A DNA stretch of 64,000 bases. Origin: WJMT01 sp964599635 (GTDB taxonomy: Bacteria > Acidobacteriota > Aminicenantia > Aminicenantales > Aminicenantaceae). The notes under the pieces were generated by a model. It was not told where the DNA came from and did no database searches. It saw only the letters and a program-made list of their open reading frames with translations. Positions 43,095 through 50,389 of this stretch are shown here, in pieces. The stretch's first letter is position 1; each line of letters begins with the position of its first letter. The translations under genes were made by a program, and so were the position numbers. The DNA lies in contig CAZRGM010000028.1 of the NCBI GenBank assembly GCA_964599635.1, positions 1 to 64,000 of the forward strand, read 5' to 3'.

Positions 43095-44300
43095 ATGGCT
43101 CATATTCAAAAAAAGAAGGGTGTGATAGGGATCCTTACTGGTGGGGGTGATGTGCCTGGATTGAACCCAGCGATTAGAGCCATCACGATTAGAGCCCTGC
43201 GCGAAGGATACAGAGTGATAGGCATCCGCAATGGGTGGGCAGGTTTGGTAGAGATTAACAGAGACGAAGAACCCTCGCAACCTATTCATTATCAGATACT
43301 TACAGAAGATATTGTGAATAGAGCAGGTCGGACAGGAGGTACTTTTTTACATACTTCAAGGACCCGACCAAGCCACATTCCTGATGTTAATGTTCCTCTT
43401 TTTCTCAAAACCAAATACAATAAGAAAATAAATGACCTTACGTCAGAGGTATTGAAAAATTTAGATTATCTTGGCATTGATTATCTTATTCCTGTAGGAG
43501 GGGATGACACACTGAGTTATGCCGTGAGATTGCACAATGAAGGAGTCAAAGTTATTGGGATTCCCAAGACAATGGATAATGATGTTCCTGGGACTGATTA
43601 CTGTATTGGATTTAGCACCTGTGTAACCCGAATTATAAGTTTGACTCATTCTTTAAGAACGACGGCAGGCTCTCATGAAAGATTTTTAGTGATCGAGGTT
43701 TTTGGCAGGTATGCAGGATACACCGCGTTGATTCCCACTATGGCTGGGGCAGCCAATAGATGCGTGATCCCTGAATATAAATTCAAAATCGACCGATTAT
43801 GCGAATTACTCACTCAAGACCGATTGACAAATCCCAGCAAGTATTCAGTGGTCCTCGTTTCTGAGGGAGCTGTTTTTGAGGGAAGCGAAATGATATTTGA
43901 AAGTGATGAGAAAGATATGTTTGGACATAAAAAATTAGGAGGAATCGGTGATCTGGTCTCAAATCAGTTGAAAGAATTGTCTCCTCAATACAACCATGGA
44001 AGAAGAATAAATGTTATCAACCAACGTTTAAGCTATTTGGTAAGGTGTGGGGATCCGGACGCCATTGATTCTATTGTCCCGATGGCTTTTGGTAATTTAG
44101 CATTAGATCTCATTTTAGAGAAAACTTCAGGCCGAATGGTTTCTTTAAGAAACGGACGATATGACAATGTCCCGATTGAGATGGTGACAAGTACCAAAAA
44201 AACAGTCGATGTCGACAAATATTATAACACAGAAAGGCTCAGGCCTTATTACAAGAGTTTTAATGATAAGCCTTTGTTTATCATGACCAGCGACTCCTAG
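43095..44300 (+). CDS. pfp: 6-phosphofructokinase, probably pyrophosphate-dependent
   Basis: A 401-residue phosphofructokinase starting after AGAGGGGAA. The N-terminal GILTGGGDVPGLNPAIRA, catalytic PVGGDDTLSYA, GIPKTMDNDVPGTD, EVFGRYAGYTAL and C-terminal PEYKFKID are present. At the two positions that separate phosphoryl donors (Gly104 and Gly124 in the ATP enzyme of E. coli), this protein has Asp138 (GGDD) and Lys158 (PKTMD). Both are the pyrophosphate-type residues. It therefore likely phosphorylates fructose-6-phosphate with PPi reversibly. A duplicated end of this gene lies 200 bp downstream. The donor should be confirmed biochemically. Confidence 0.85.
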   Translation: MAHIQKKKGVIGILTGGGDVPGLNPAIRAITIRALREGYRVIGIRNGWAGLVEINRDEEPSQPIHYQILTEDIVNRAGRTGGTFLHTSRTRPSHIPDVNVPLFLKTKYNKKINDLTSEVLKNLDYLGIDYLIPVGGDDTLSYAVRLHNEGVKVIGIPKTMDNDVPGTDYCIGFSTCVTRIISLTHSLRTTAGSHERFLVIEVFGRYAGYTALIPTMAGAANRCVIPEYKFKIDRLCELLTQDRLTNPSKYSVVLVSEGAVFEGSEMIFESDEKDMFGHKKLGGIGDLVSNQLKELSPQYNHGRRINVINQRLSYLVRCGDPDAIDSIVPMAFGNLALDLILEKTSGRMVSLRNGRYDNVPIEMVTSTKKTVDVDKYYNTERLRPYYKSFNDKPLFIMTSDS

Positions 44301-44514
44301 CTTTATTCATAAAATCTGCCTGCATTTTTAATATCTACAAAAGATCCATCGTTTTTTCATATAGATTAAAAAAAACAACTTTTATGGGTTTATATCAGCA
44401 CGATTTTTAATGATATGCAGGCATCTTTACCTCTTCGAGCGAGTCGATCTTACTGCATCTGCAGCAATCTTGACTCGTGAATAAAGCAAGTGACTCCTGG
44501 CTTTATTCATAAAA
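44289..44514. repeat. Direct repeats flanking a deletion derivative of the dispersed repeat (copy 3)
   Basis: A 26-bp sequence covering the last codons and stop of the phosphofructokinase gene (44289-44314) recurs at 44489-44514 with two mismatches, exactly 200 bp apart. Between them is an inverted pair, TGCCTGCAT (44317-44325) and ATGCAGGCA (44415-44423), followed by CTTACTGCATCTGCAGCAAT and TTGACTCGTGAATAA. The last part equals copy 2 at 38751-38846 but lacks the 60 bp between its two GCATCTGC motifs. The region lies between two convergent gene ends and may act as a bidirectional 3' structure. The second repeat runs into the pdxA stop codon. Confidence 0.7.
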
Positions 44515-45499
44515 AACGTTTTTGCCTTTTGGATGAGAATTGAAAAGCACATTTTATGGCCTCAAGCATGCTGGTGGGATCAGCTGTCCCCTTTCCAGCG
44601 ATATCAAAGGCTGTCCCATGATCTGGAGAGGTCCGGATAAATGGAAGGCCTAGAGTGACATTGACCCCATCGTTAAAGGAGATGAGTTTAAAGGCTATAA
44701 GACCTTGATCGTGATAGAGAGAAGCCACCATTTTATTGCTTTTTTTATAGGCTCTTTTAAAAATCGTATCTGAAGGGAAAGGCCCGCTTATGTTGACTCC
44801 TTTTTTTTGAGCCGCTTGGATAGCAGGTATGATTTCATCAATTTCTTCATTTCCCATGATTCCACGTTCTCCTGCATGAGGATTTATCCCTGGCACAAGA
44901 AGATGGAATTTTTTATGGATGGCTTTTTGAGTGAATTGATCTAATCTTAAGAAGAAATGATAGAGATCGGTTTTATTGATTTTCTTTAAAGCATTCTTTA
45001 AAGATAAATGATGGGTGAATAGAGCGACATTCAGGTTTTTAGAGAAAAAGGACATAATCGCTTCGGGGTAATCCCTGCTGAGGTATTCGGTATGCCCAGC
45101 CCAGTTGATTCCGGCAAGTTTCCATGACTCCTTGGATATGGGTGCTGTGACTACAGCATCAAGAGTGCCTTTTTTAGCCTCTTGGACCGCATTTTCGAAA
45201 CAGTTAAAAGATACTTCTCCGTTTTCTTTAGAGGGGTAACCTGATTTCAATGATTTTAGCGAACAAGGAATATTAAAAATGTTTATCTTAGGTATATCGG
45301 ATGTTTTTTTAGATCTAAAGTCAGAAGTATTTATGTTACGCCCGGATTTTCTTATCTCTTTTTCTATGATCTCTTTCGGGCCGAATAGAATATACTCTGC
45401 CTTCGGGATTTTGGAGTTCCCGAAAAGGGCTTTTATGGTGACTTCAGGACCTATCCCTCCTGGGTCTCCTATACTGATTCCGATTTTTATGGATGACAT
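44507..45499 (-). CDS. pdxA: 4-hydroxythreonine-4-phosphate dehydrogenase
   Basis: A 330-residue enzyme with IGISIGDPGGIGPEVTIKAL at the N-terminus, APISKESW, GHTEYL, the metal-binding His in PGINPHAGERG and SLYHDQGLIAFKL, and the C-terminal GTAFDIAGKGTADPTSMLEA. These are the full PdxA family motifs, with the Zn ligands from three His/Asp. It oxidises 4-phosphohydroxy-threonine for vitamin B6. The stop codon lies within the duplicated sequence of the repeat at 44489-44514. Upstream is the Hfq-like gene 25 bp away, which is probably the first gene of the same operon. Confidence 0.95.
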   Translation of the reverse strand: MSSIKIGISIGDPGGIGPEVTIKALFGNSKIPKAEYILFGPKEIIEKEIRKSGRNINTSDFRSKKTSDIPKINIFNIPCSLKSLKSGYPSKENGEVSFNCFENAVQEAKKGTLDAVVTAPISKESWKLAGINWAGHTEYLSRDYPEAIMSFFSKNLNVALFTHHLSLKNALKKINKTDLYHFFLRLDQFTQKAIHKKFHLLVPGINPHAGERGIMGNEEIDEIIPAIQAAQKKGVNISGPFPSDTIFKRAYKKSNKMVASLYHDQGLIAFKLISFNDGVNVTLGLPFIRTSPDHGTAFDIAGKGTADPTSMLEAIKCAFQFSSKRQKRFL

Positions 45500-45524
45500 T
45501 TTATTTGGAGAAGGTATGCCGTTT

Positions 45525-45833
45525 TTATTTTTTTGATCTTGTTTTTTGTTCCACTTTGTATATATATTTAATGTTGTTTTTAAAAATTAATAGGTTGGGA
45601 GCATTTTTTCTGTTTATTTTTAAACAGTTCATATCATACCATTCTATTTGGCCTTCAACTTTCTCGCCGTCAATAAGGACCATCCCAATGAGGGTTTTTT
45701 TATTCATCTGCTTCAAATAATAATAGTTCTCTGCATAGGTTTCATATCGGGGATGAGATTTTTTCTGGCTGGGATTGTTATTTTTATCGTTTTTGTAATA
45801 AGAAAATTTCGGGCGGATTAACTTTCTATTCAT
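45525..45833 (-). CDS. Hfq-like Sm-fold RNA chaperone, divergent
   Basis: A 102-residue protein. The start is supported by CGGAGAAATCAA. A 35-residue charged N-terminal extension precedes an Sm-like core: NYYYLKQMNKKTLIGMVLID, GEKVEGQIEWYDMNCLKI and LLIFKNNIKYIYK. The Sm1 motif and the strand order match Hfq. The Sm2 motif, usually YKHAIS in Hfq and YKHDIK in the family from acidobacterial-type genomes, here reads FKNNIK, so the conserved His is Asn. Because RNA contacts on the proximal face use this His, binding properties may differ. It is probably co-transcribed with pdxA. Confidence 0.75.
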   Translation of the reverse strand: MNRKLIRPKFSYYKNDKNNNPSQKKSHPRYETYAENYYYLKQMNKKTLIGMVLIDGEKVEGQIEWYDMNCLKINRKNAPNLLIFKNNIKYIYKVEQKTRSKK

Positions 45834-45917
45834 TTGATTTCTCCGAGGAAATGTTTTTTATAAGGAAATCAGATTATTGCTTGTTAAAATTATAACATGA
45901 CTTCTTTGTTTTTTCAA

Positions 45918-45990
45918 TTAACCTGGATGATGAACAGGCAGAGGTTGCTCCAGATGCAAGGCGCAGGGCATGAAGTCACGGTCCTTCATT
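45918..45990. repeat. Dispersed structured repeat, left-end fragment (copy 4)
   Basis: TTAACCTGGATGATGAACAG starts the match, then CAGATGCAAGGCGCAGGGCA, TGAAGTCACGGTCCTTCA, corresponding to the left 70 bp of copy 1 with moderate divergence. It breaks off after the first arm of the hairpin. The rest of the 45834-46125 gap contains no gene. It is the only fragment in plus orientation besides copy 1. Confidence 0.65.
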
Positions 45991-46125
45991 TTATTATTTA
46001 CATTCACTGAGTTCTATGGGAGATGATCGCGCAGATTGAAATCTTGATTTAAAAATGAAATGAATGGGCTTAGATTGAACTTTCTTTAATCAAAATTCGT
46101 ATACAATAATACAAGGATAAAAACA

Positions 46126-46833
46126 ATGAAGATAAACAAAAGTATTGGATTTGTCGTTTCAATCTCTTTTATGCTCTCATTAATTTCCTGTATTCCCGTG
46201 GGAGAACTTCAGGAGGATTTCCGAAGTGTGAAATTGCAAGGAGCCAAATCGGCTGAAATAGAGCTTGACTTTGGTGCTGGTGAATTGGAGGTTTTTGGGG
46301 GAGCTGAGGAACTTATGGAAGGTGTTTTCCAATATAATATTGAACTATGGAAGCCTGAAATTGAAAATCAGATGACGGAATCAAAAGCATTTCTTTCGGT
46401 CCGCCAGGGTAACTCCAGTGGAATCCCAGCTGGGAATGGGAAAAATTTTTGGGATATCTCTTTGAACGAAAAAATACCCATAGATCTTATTGTGGATATA
46501 GGAGCTGGAGAGGGGGATCTCCATCTCCAAAGTTTGAATTTGAGGTCTTTGAATATAGATATGGGAGTCGGAGATCTCAGTGTGGACCTCTCAGGATTCT
46601 ACTCAGAGGACGTGGAGGTGCTTATTGATGGCGGGGTGGGATCCACCACGGTATATCTTCCCAGAGATATAGGAGTCATGGTCCATGTGGATAAGGGGAT
46701 TGGTTCCATAAACTCGAGAGATTTTATTAAGAAAGGGGATCATCTAGTTAATGAGGCTTATGGAAAAACGGAAAATGTAGTCAGAGTCGATATTGATACC
46801 GGAATTGGGAGTATCACCCTTAAACTCAGATAG
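46126..46833 (+). CDS. Lipoprotein with toast-rack adhesin-like repeats (DUF4097/LiaF-like)
   Basis: A 235-residue exported protein. The signal peptide ends in a lipobox, LSLISC, so Cys22 is the probable lipidated residue. The mature part is made of repeated short beta units ending in VGDLSVDL, GVGSTTVYL, GIGSINS and GIGSITLKL, as in the toast-rack/DUF4097 fold seen in LiaF and related cell-envelope stress proteins. RBS AAGGAT. No partner genes for a stress response are nearby. A 13-bp inverted repeat starts within its last codons. Function is inferred only as envelope-associated. Confidence 0.7.
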   Translation: MKINKSIGFVVSISFMLSLISCIPVGELQEDFRSVKLQGAKSAEIELDFGAGELEVFGGAEELMEGVFQYNIELWKPEIENQMTESKAFLSVRQGNSSGIPAGNGKNFWDISLNEKIPIDLIVDIGAGEGDLHLQSLNLRSLNIDMGVGDLSVDLSGFYSEDVEVLIDGGVGSTTVYLPRDIGVMVHVDKGIGSINSRDFIKKGDHLVNEAYGKTENVVRVDIDTGIGSITLKLR

Positions 46834-46896
46834 AGCACTGACAACCCTCTTGACTGATAGAAAAATATCTACCGAGGCTAAATTCTATCTGAGTTT
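46822..46896. terminator. Inverted repeat between convergent gene ends
   Basis: AAACTCAGATAGA (46822-46834), overlapping the end of the lipoprotein gene, pairs perfectly with TCTATCTGAGTTT (46884-46896). The loop is 49 nt. Being next to the convergent S9 peptidase end (46902), it may terminate both transcripts. The long loop and absence of a clear T run make an intrinsic terminator uncertain. Confidence 0.4.
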
Positions 46897-46901
46897 TCAG
46901 C

Positions 46902-48959
46902 TCACTTTTTGTTATTTTTACACCATTGATCTAACCATGCGATGACTGTATTGTGCCATAATATGCTGTTATGAGGTTTTAAAACCCAGTGATTTTCATC
47001 AGGGAAATAAAGAAGTTTGCTTGGAATTCCGAGACGCTGTAAAGCGTTAAAAGTGGCCATGCCCTGCGTTTCCACAACTCTAAAATCATGAGCTCCATGA
47101 ATGATCAGCATGGGTGTTTTCCAATTTTTGACATAGTTTATAGGATTAAATTTTTCATAGCCCTCTGGATTTGTCCAGGGAGTCCCCATATGGTCCCATT
47201 CAGGGAACCAGAGTTCCTCAGTAGCAAAGTAGGCAAAGCGTTCATCCAGGTTGCCGTCATGATTAACAAGACAGCAAAATCTATCCGGCCAATTCCCTGC
47301 GATCCAGTTGATCATAAATCCTCCGAAAGAAGCACCTAAGGCGGCGACTCGGCTTCCGTCCATCCAGGAGTAGCGATCCAGAGCTGCACGAAGGCCTTTC
47401 TTCAGGTCTTCGAGTGGTTTGCCTCCCCAATCTCCCTGGATTGAATCCGTGAAGTCCTGTCCATAACCTACTGAGCCGTGAAAGTCCACCATGACAGCCG
47501 CATATCCGGCTCCAGAATAGACCTGGGGATTCCAGCGGTAATGGAAATTGTTTCCAAATGAGCCTTGGGGACCTCCATGGATAAGAAAGGCCACGGGAAA
47601 CTTTTTCCCTGGGTCGAAGTCGATAGGCTTCACGATATAACCGTAGACCGTTTCATCATTCCATCCCTTAAATGTGAATTGCTCATATTCTCCTACTTTG
47701 GCTTGAGACATTTTTTCTGTGTTGATGTGTGTGATCTGAGTGAACTGGCTTCCATCCGATTCCGAAGAATAGAGCTCTACTGGGGAGCTGAGGTTGTCCA
47801 TCCCGAAAATGATATGATTTTCAAATATTTCAGGAGGGTGGATATTTCCGTTTTTTATGATAGTCTGTATTTTTTCAGTGGCTACGTCTATTGAAAAAAG
47901 AGAATGCTGACCTAAATTTGCAGCCCCAGCATAAATCATTTTTCCGTCATGAGACCAGCGTAAGGATGAAGGTGAGAGATCCCAATTTTCAGCAAGGGTC
48001 TGTTCTTCACCCTGAGGCCAATCTCGAACAATAATCCGGAATCGGTCTGATTCATATCCAGGTTTTACCATAGCAAGATAAGCAAGTTTTTGACCACAAG
48101 GAGAAAAAACAGGATAGGTATCCCAGGCTTTATTTTTTTCTGTGAGGCATTGAGGTTCCTGGCTTCCATCTAGGGGAACAAAATAAAGATCAAAGTTGGT
48201 GGACCAGGCTTCTTTAGAACCGCCCATCCTTGCTGTAAAAATCAGACCGGTGCCTTCCGGTGTGAACGAGATTTCTTCGGGGCCTCCGAATGGTTGAGAG
48301 GGTGTGTCTGCATTCATTCCGTCCATGAGATCTTTAACTTGGTTCCCCTGGATAGGCATCACAAAGAGGTGGGATCTTCGGCCGTCTTCCCAGGTATCCC
48401 AGTGCCTGATGAAAATTTCAGTATAAATGCGGCCGCTACTTTTTCGGTCAGCGATTTGATCTAACTTTTTTTTTGTTTCTTCAGGTTCTTTGAATTCTGG
48501 GAATACTTCCATTGTAAAAGCAATGAATTTTCCGTCTGCAGAAACAACTAAATTTCCTATATCTAAAGGCTGATCAGTTATCTGTTCGGCTTCTCCCCCA
48601 TCTATCCTTATACGCCAGACTTGAGATGAACCTGACCGAGTGGATAGAAACCAAATGTATTTCCCGCAGGGAGACCATCGGGGATTAGAATCTGAAGCTG
48701 TATGGGTAGTCAACTGCCTTAAGTCTTCACCATTGGTATTAATCAGCCAAAGATTTGTGCGGCCCTTATTGGCGTCCAAATCTGTGACCCGGACTGTAAA
48801 AACAATTTTCTTCCCATCCGGTGACACATGATAATAAGATATCCTATTCATGGCCAGCATGTCATGGATAGAGAAAGGATGCTGTTTGGCATGAATGACC
48901 GATAGAGGGTTGAAAAGAAATGCGGCAAAGATAAAAGATATGATAGATAATTTGATCAT
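46902..48959 (-). CDS. Secreted S9 family peptidase (DPP-V/acylaminoacyl-peptidase-like)
   Basis: A 685-residue exported protein with an N-terminal signal peptide and seven-bladed propeller (repeats such as SPDGKKIVF, SPCGKYIWFLS). The alpha/beta-hydrolase domain shows HGGPQGSFGNNF, S544 in GASFGGF, D in HGAHDFRV and H in DENHWVL, giving a complete triad. The GGP oxyanion element and FGN match the DPP-V/AAP group, which cleaves short peptides and acylated residues. It has RBS AAGGAGG and an extended -10 promoter. Together with the S9 gene at 10.9 kb and the M24 peptidase this forms an extracytoplasmic peptide-degrading set. Confidence 0.92.
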   Translation of the reverse strand: MIKLSIISFIFAAFLFNPLSVIHAKQHPFSIHDMLAMNRISYYHVSPDGKKIVFTVRVTDLDANKGRTNLWLINTNGEDLRQLTTHTASDSNPRWSPCGKYIWFLSTRSGSSQVWRIRIDGGEAEQITDQPLDIGNLVVSADGKFIAFTMEVFPEFKEPEETKKKLDQIADRKSSGRIYTEIFIRHWDTWEDGRRSHLFVMPIQGNQVKDLMDGMNADTPSQPFGGPEEISFTPEGTGLIFTARMGGSKEAWSTNFDLYFVPLDGSQEPQCLTEKNKAWDTYPVFSPCGQKLAYLAMVKPGYESDRFRIIVRDWPQGEEQTLAENWDLSPSSLRWSHDGKMIYAGAANLGQHSLFSIDVATEKIQTIIKNGNIHPPEIFENHIIFGMDNLSSPVELYSSESDGSQFTQITHINTEKMSQAKVGEYEQFTFKGWNDETVYGYIVKPIDFDPGKKFPVAFLIHGGPQGSFGNNFHYRWNPQVYSGAGYAAVMVDFHGSVGYGQDFTDSIQGDWGGKPLEDLKKGLRAALDRYSWMDGSRVAALGASFGGFMINWIAGNWPDRFCCLVNHDGNLDERFAYFATEELWFPEWDHMGTPWTNPEGYEKFNPINYVKNWKTPMLIIHGAHDFRVVETQGMATFNALQRLGIPSKLLYFPDENHWVLKPHNSILWHNTVIAWLDQWCKNNKK

Positions 48960-48983
48960 TTTATCCTCCTTTTCTAAACAATC

Positions 48984-48992
48984 ATTATATCA
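48984..48992 (-). promoter_or_regulatory. Extended -10 promoter of the second S9 peptidase
   Basis: On the minus strand TGATATAAT gives TATAAT preceded by TG with one base between, an extended -10 element. The -35 is weak (TCTTCA at 17 bp). The leader to the ATG is about 19-20 nt and carries AAGGAGG. Confidence 0.5.
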
Positions 48993-49005
48993 CAAAGAAT
49001 TCTCA

Positions 49006-49034
49006 TTGAAGAAAATTTTCAGAACTTGTATTCT
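49006..49034 (+). promoter_or_regulatory. Promoter of the decayed DUF5916 gene
   Basis: TTGAAG (49006-49011), a 17-bp spacer and TATTCT (49029-49034) precede the pseudogene start at 49062 by a leader of about 21 nt with GGAGAAAG. It is divergent from the S9 peptidase promoter 15-50 bp away. Its survival shows the decay of the gene is recent or the promoter is shared. Confidence 0.45.
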
Positions 49035-49061
49035 AATACACTTAAATTTTTGGAGAAAGTC

Positions 49062-50389
49062 ATGAAATTTTTTCATGGTTATTTTTTTAAGATTAGGGAC
49101 TCATTAATATTCATTTTGTGTTTGTTTTTTCTTTTTCATAGTCATGAACTTGATGCCGGTGGATTCAAAGCAAAAAAAATTCAGGCTGTCCAGATCAAAG
49201 AACGAATTCATGTGGATGGTGTTTTAGATGAAGCTTCCTGGCAGTTAAAAGGATTTACAGGATTCATTCAATCTGAACCATTGGATGGGGAACCGGCTAC
49301 GGAGAGAACAGTAGTTTGGGTGGGGTATGATTCGGATCATCTCTACGTTGCTGCCCGTCTTTATGATTCTGAACCTGAAAAAATCATAACGAGATTAGGC
49401 AGAAGAGATGATGAACTGGAATCTGACTGGTTTATTTTTGCCATCGACCCTTATTTTGATAAAAGAAGCGGTTTTCAGTTTGAGGTTAATCCTTCTGGCT
49501 CTATTAGGGATGGGACTCTTTAAAATGATGAGGGCAAAGATTATACATGGGATGGAGTGCGGCTCTCTGCTGCCCATAAAGATGAAGAAGGCTGGTCTGT
49601 AGAGGTAAGGATCCCTTACAATCAACTGAGGTTTAAGAAGAGAGATGAATATATATGGGGGATTAATTTTATCCGGCTTATTAAAAGGAAAAATGAAAAA
49701 GATTTTTTTTCATGGACTCCTAAAGAGGGGAGTGGATATGTGTCCCGTTTTGCTGTTCTGAGAGGAATTCATGATATCAATCCTGTTGCGGCTGTTAGAG
49801 CTCTTCCCTTTTGCTGTGGGAAAGGCTCTATTTGGTCCTGGGGAGCAAGGAAATGAGTTTCAGAGCGATCAGGAGTTGACATGTTGATGAGAAGGCCATT
49901 TCTCTGAACGGATGGGCTGGACGCATCTTCCCTAATAAACAAAAAGGGAATATCGTTTTTAATACAGCTCTGAAATTTATATCCCCTGGATTCAATGCTA
50001 TGGACATGGATTATCATACCCGGGGAGATGTCATCAATGGGCATCTAGAGACAGGATATCAGGCATTCCATCCGGGATCCCTTTTCCGAAATTGGAAGCT
50101 CACTCTAGCAGCCTGCCGGGGTTATGACTTTGGAGGGAACAGAATCAATGAAAATTATATATTTAATGCGGAAGGGGAATTTTTAAATTATTTGAAGTCA
50201 ATGCGGGGTACCGTAGTCATCAGGCGGGAGTATCGTCCAGGTTCGACATTCTTTATTGTGTGGACTCAAAATCGGGCTGATTATTCTTATCCAGGTCAAT
50301 TTGATTTTTCAAGAGATATCCAAGCTTTATTCAATGCCCCTGGCGATCATATATTTTTAATCAAGATAAATCATCGGATGAAACTCTAG
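49062..50389 (+). pseudogene. Broken DUF5916/CBM9-like outer-membrane protein gene
   Basis: The ATG at 49062 follows GGAGAAAG and opens a signal peptide, then an N-terminal carbohydrate-binding-9-like domain (IHVDGVLDEASWQLKGFTGF, TVVWVGYDSDHLYVAARLYD, FEVNPSGSIRDGTL). A TAA at 49521-49523 interrupts what would read DGTL-x-NDEGKDYTWDG in the same frame. The frame continues to about 49,795, then a frameshift leads to FPFAVGKALFGPGEQGNEF and a stop. The final part, in a third frame, is the C-terminal strand region of DUF5916 (ALKFISPGFNAMDMD to the end). About 250-300 residues of the middle are absent. It is clearly not functional. Confidence 0.85.

Noticed and set aside
43095..44300. Naming the phosphofructokinase as ATP-dependent PfkA
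   Set aside because: Asp and Lys occupy the donor-selective positions, opposite to the Gly residues of ATP enzymes.
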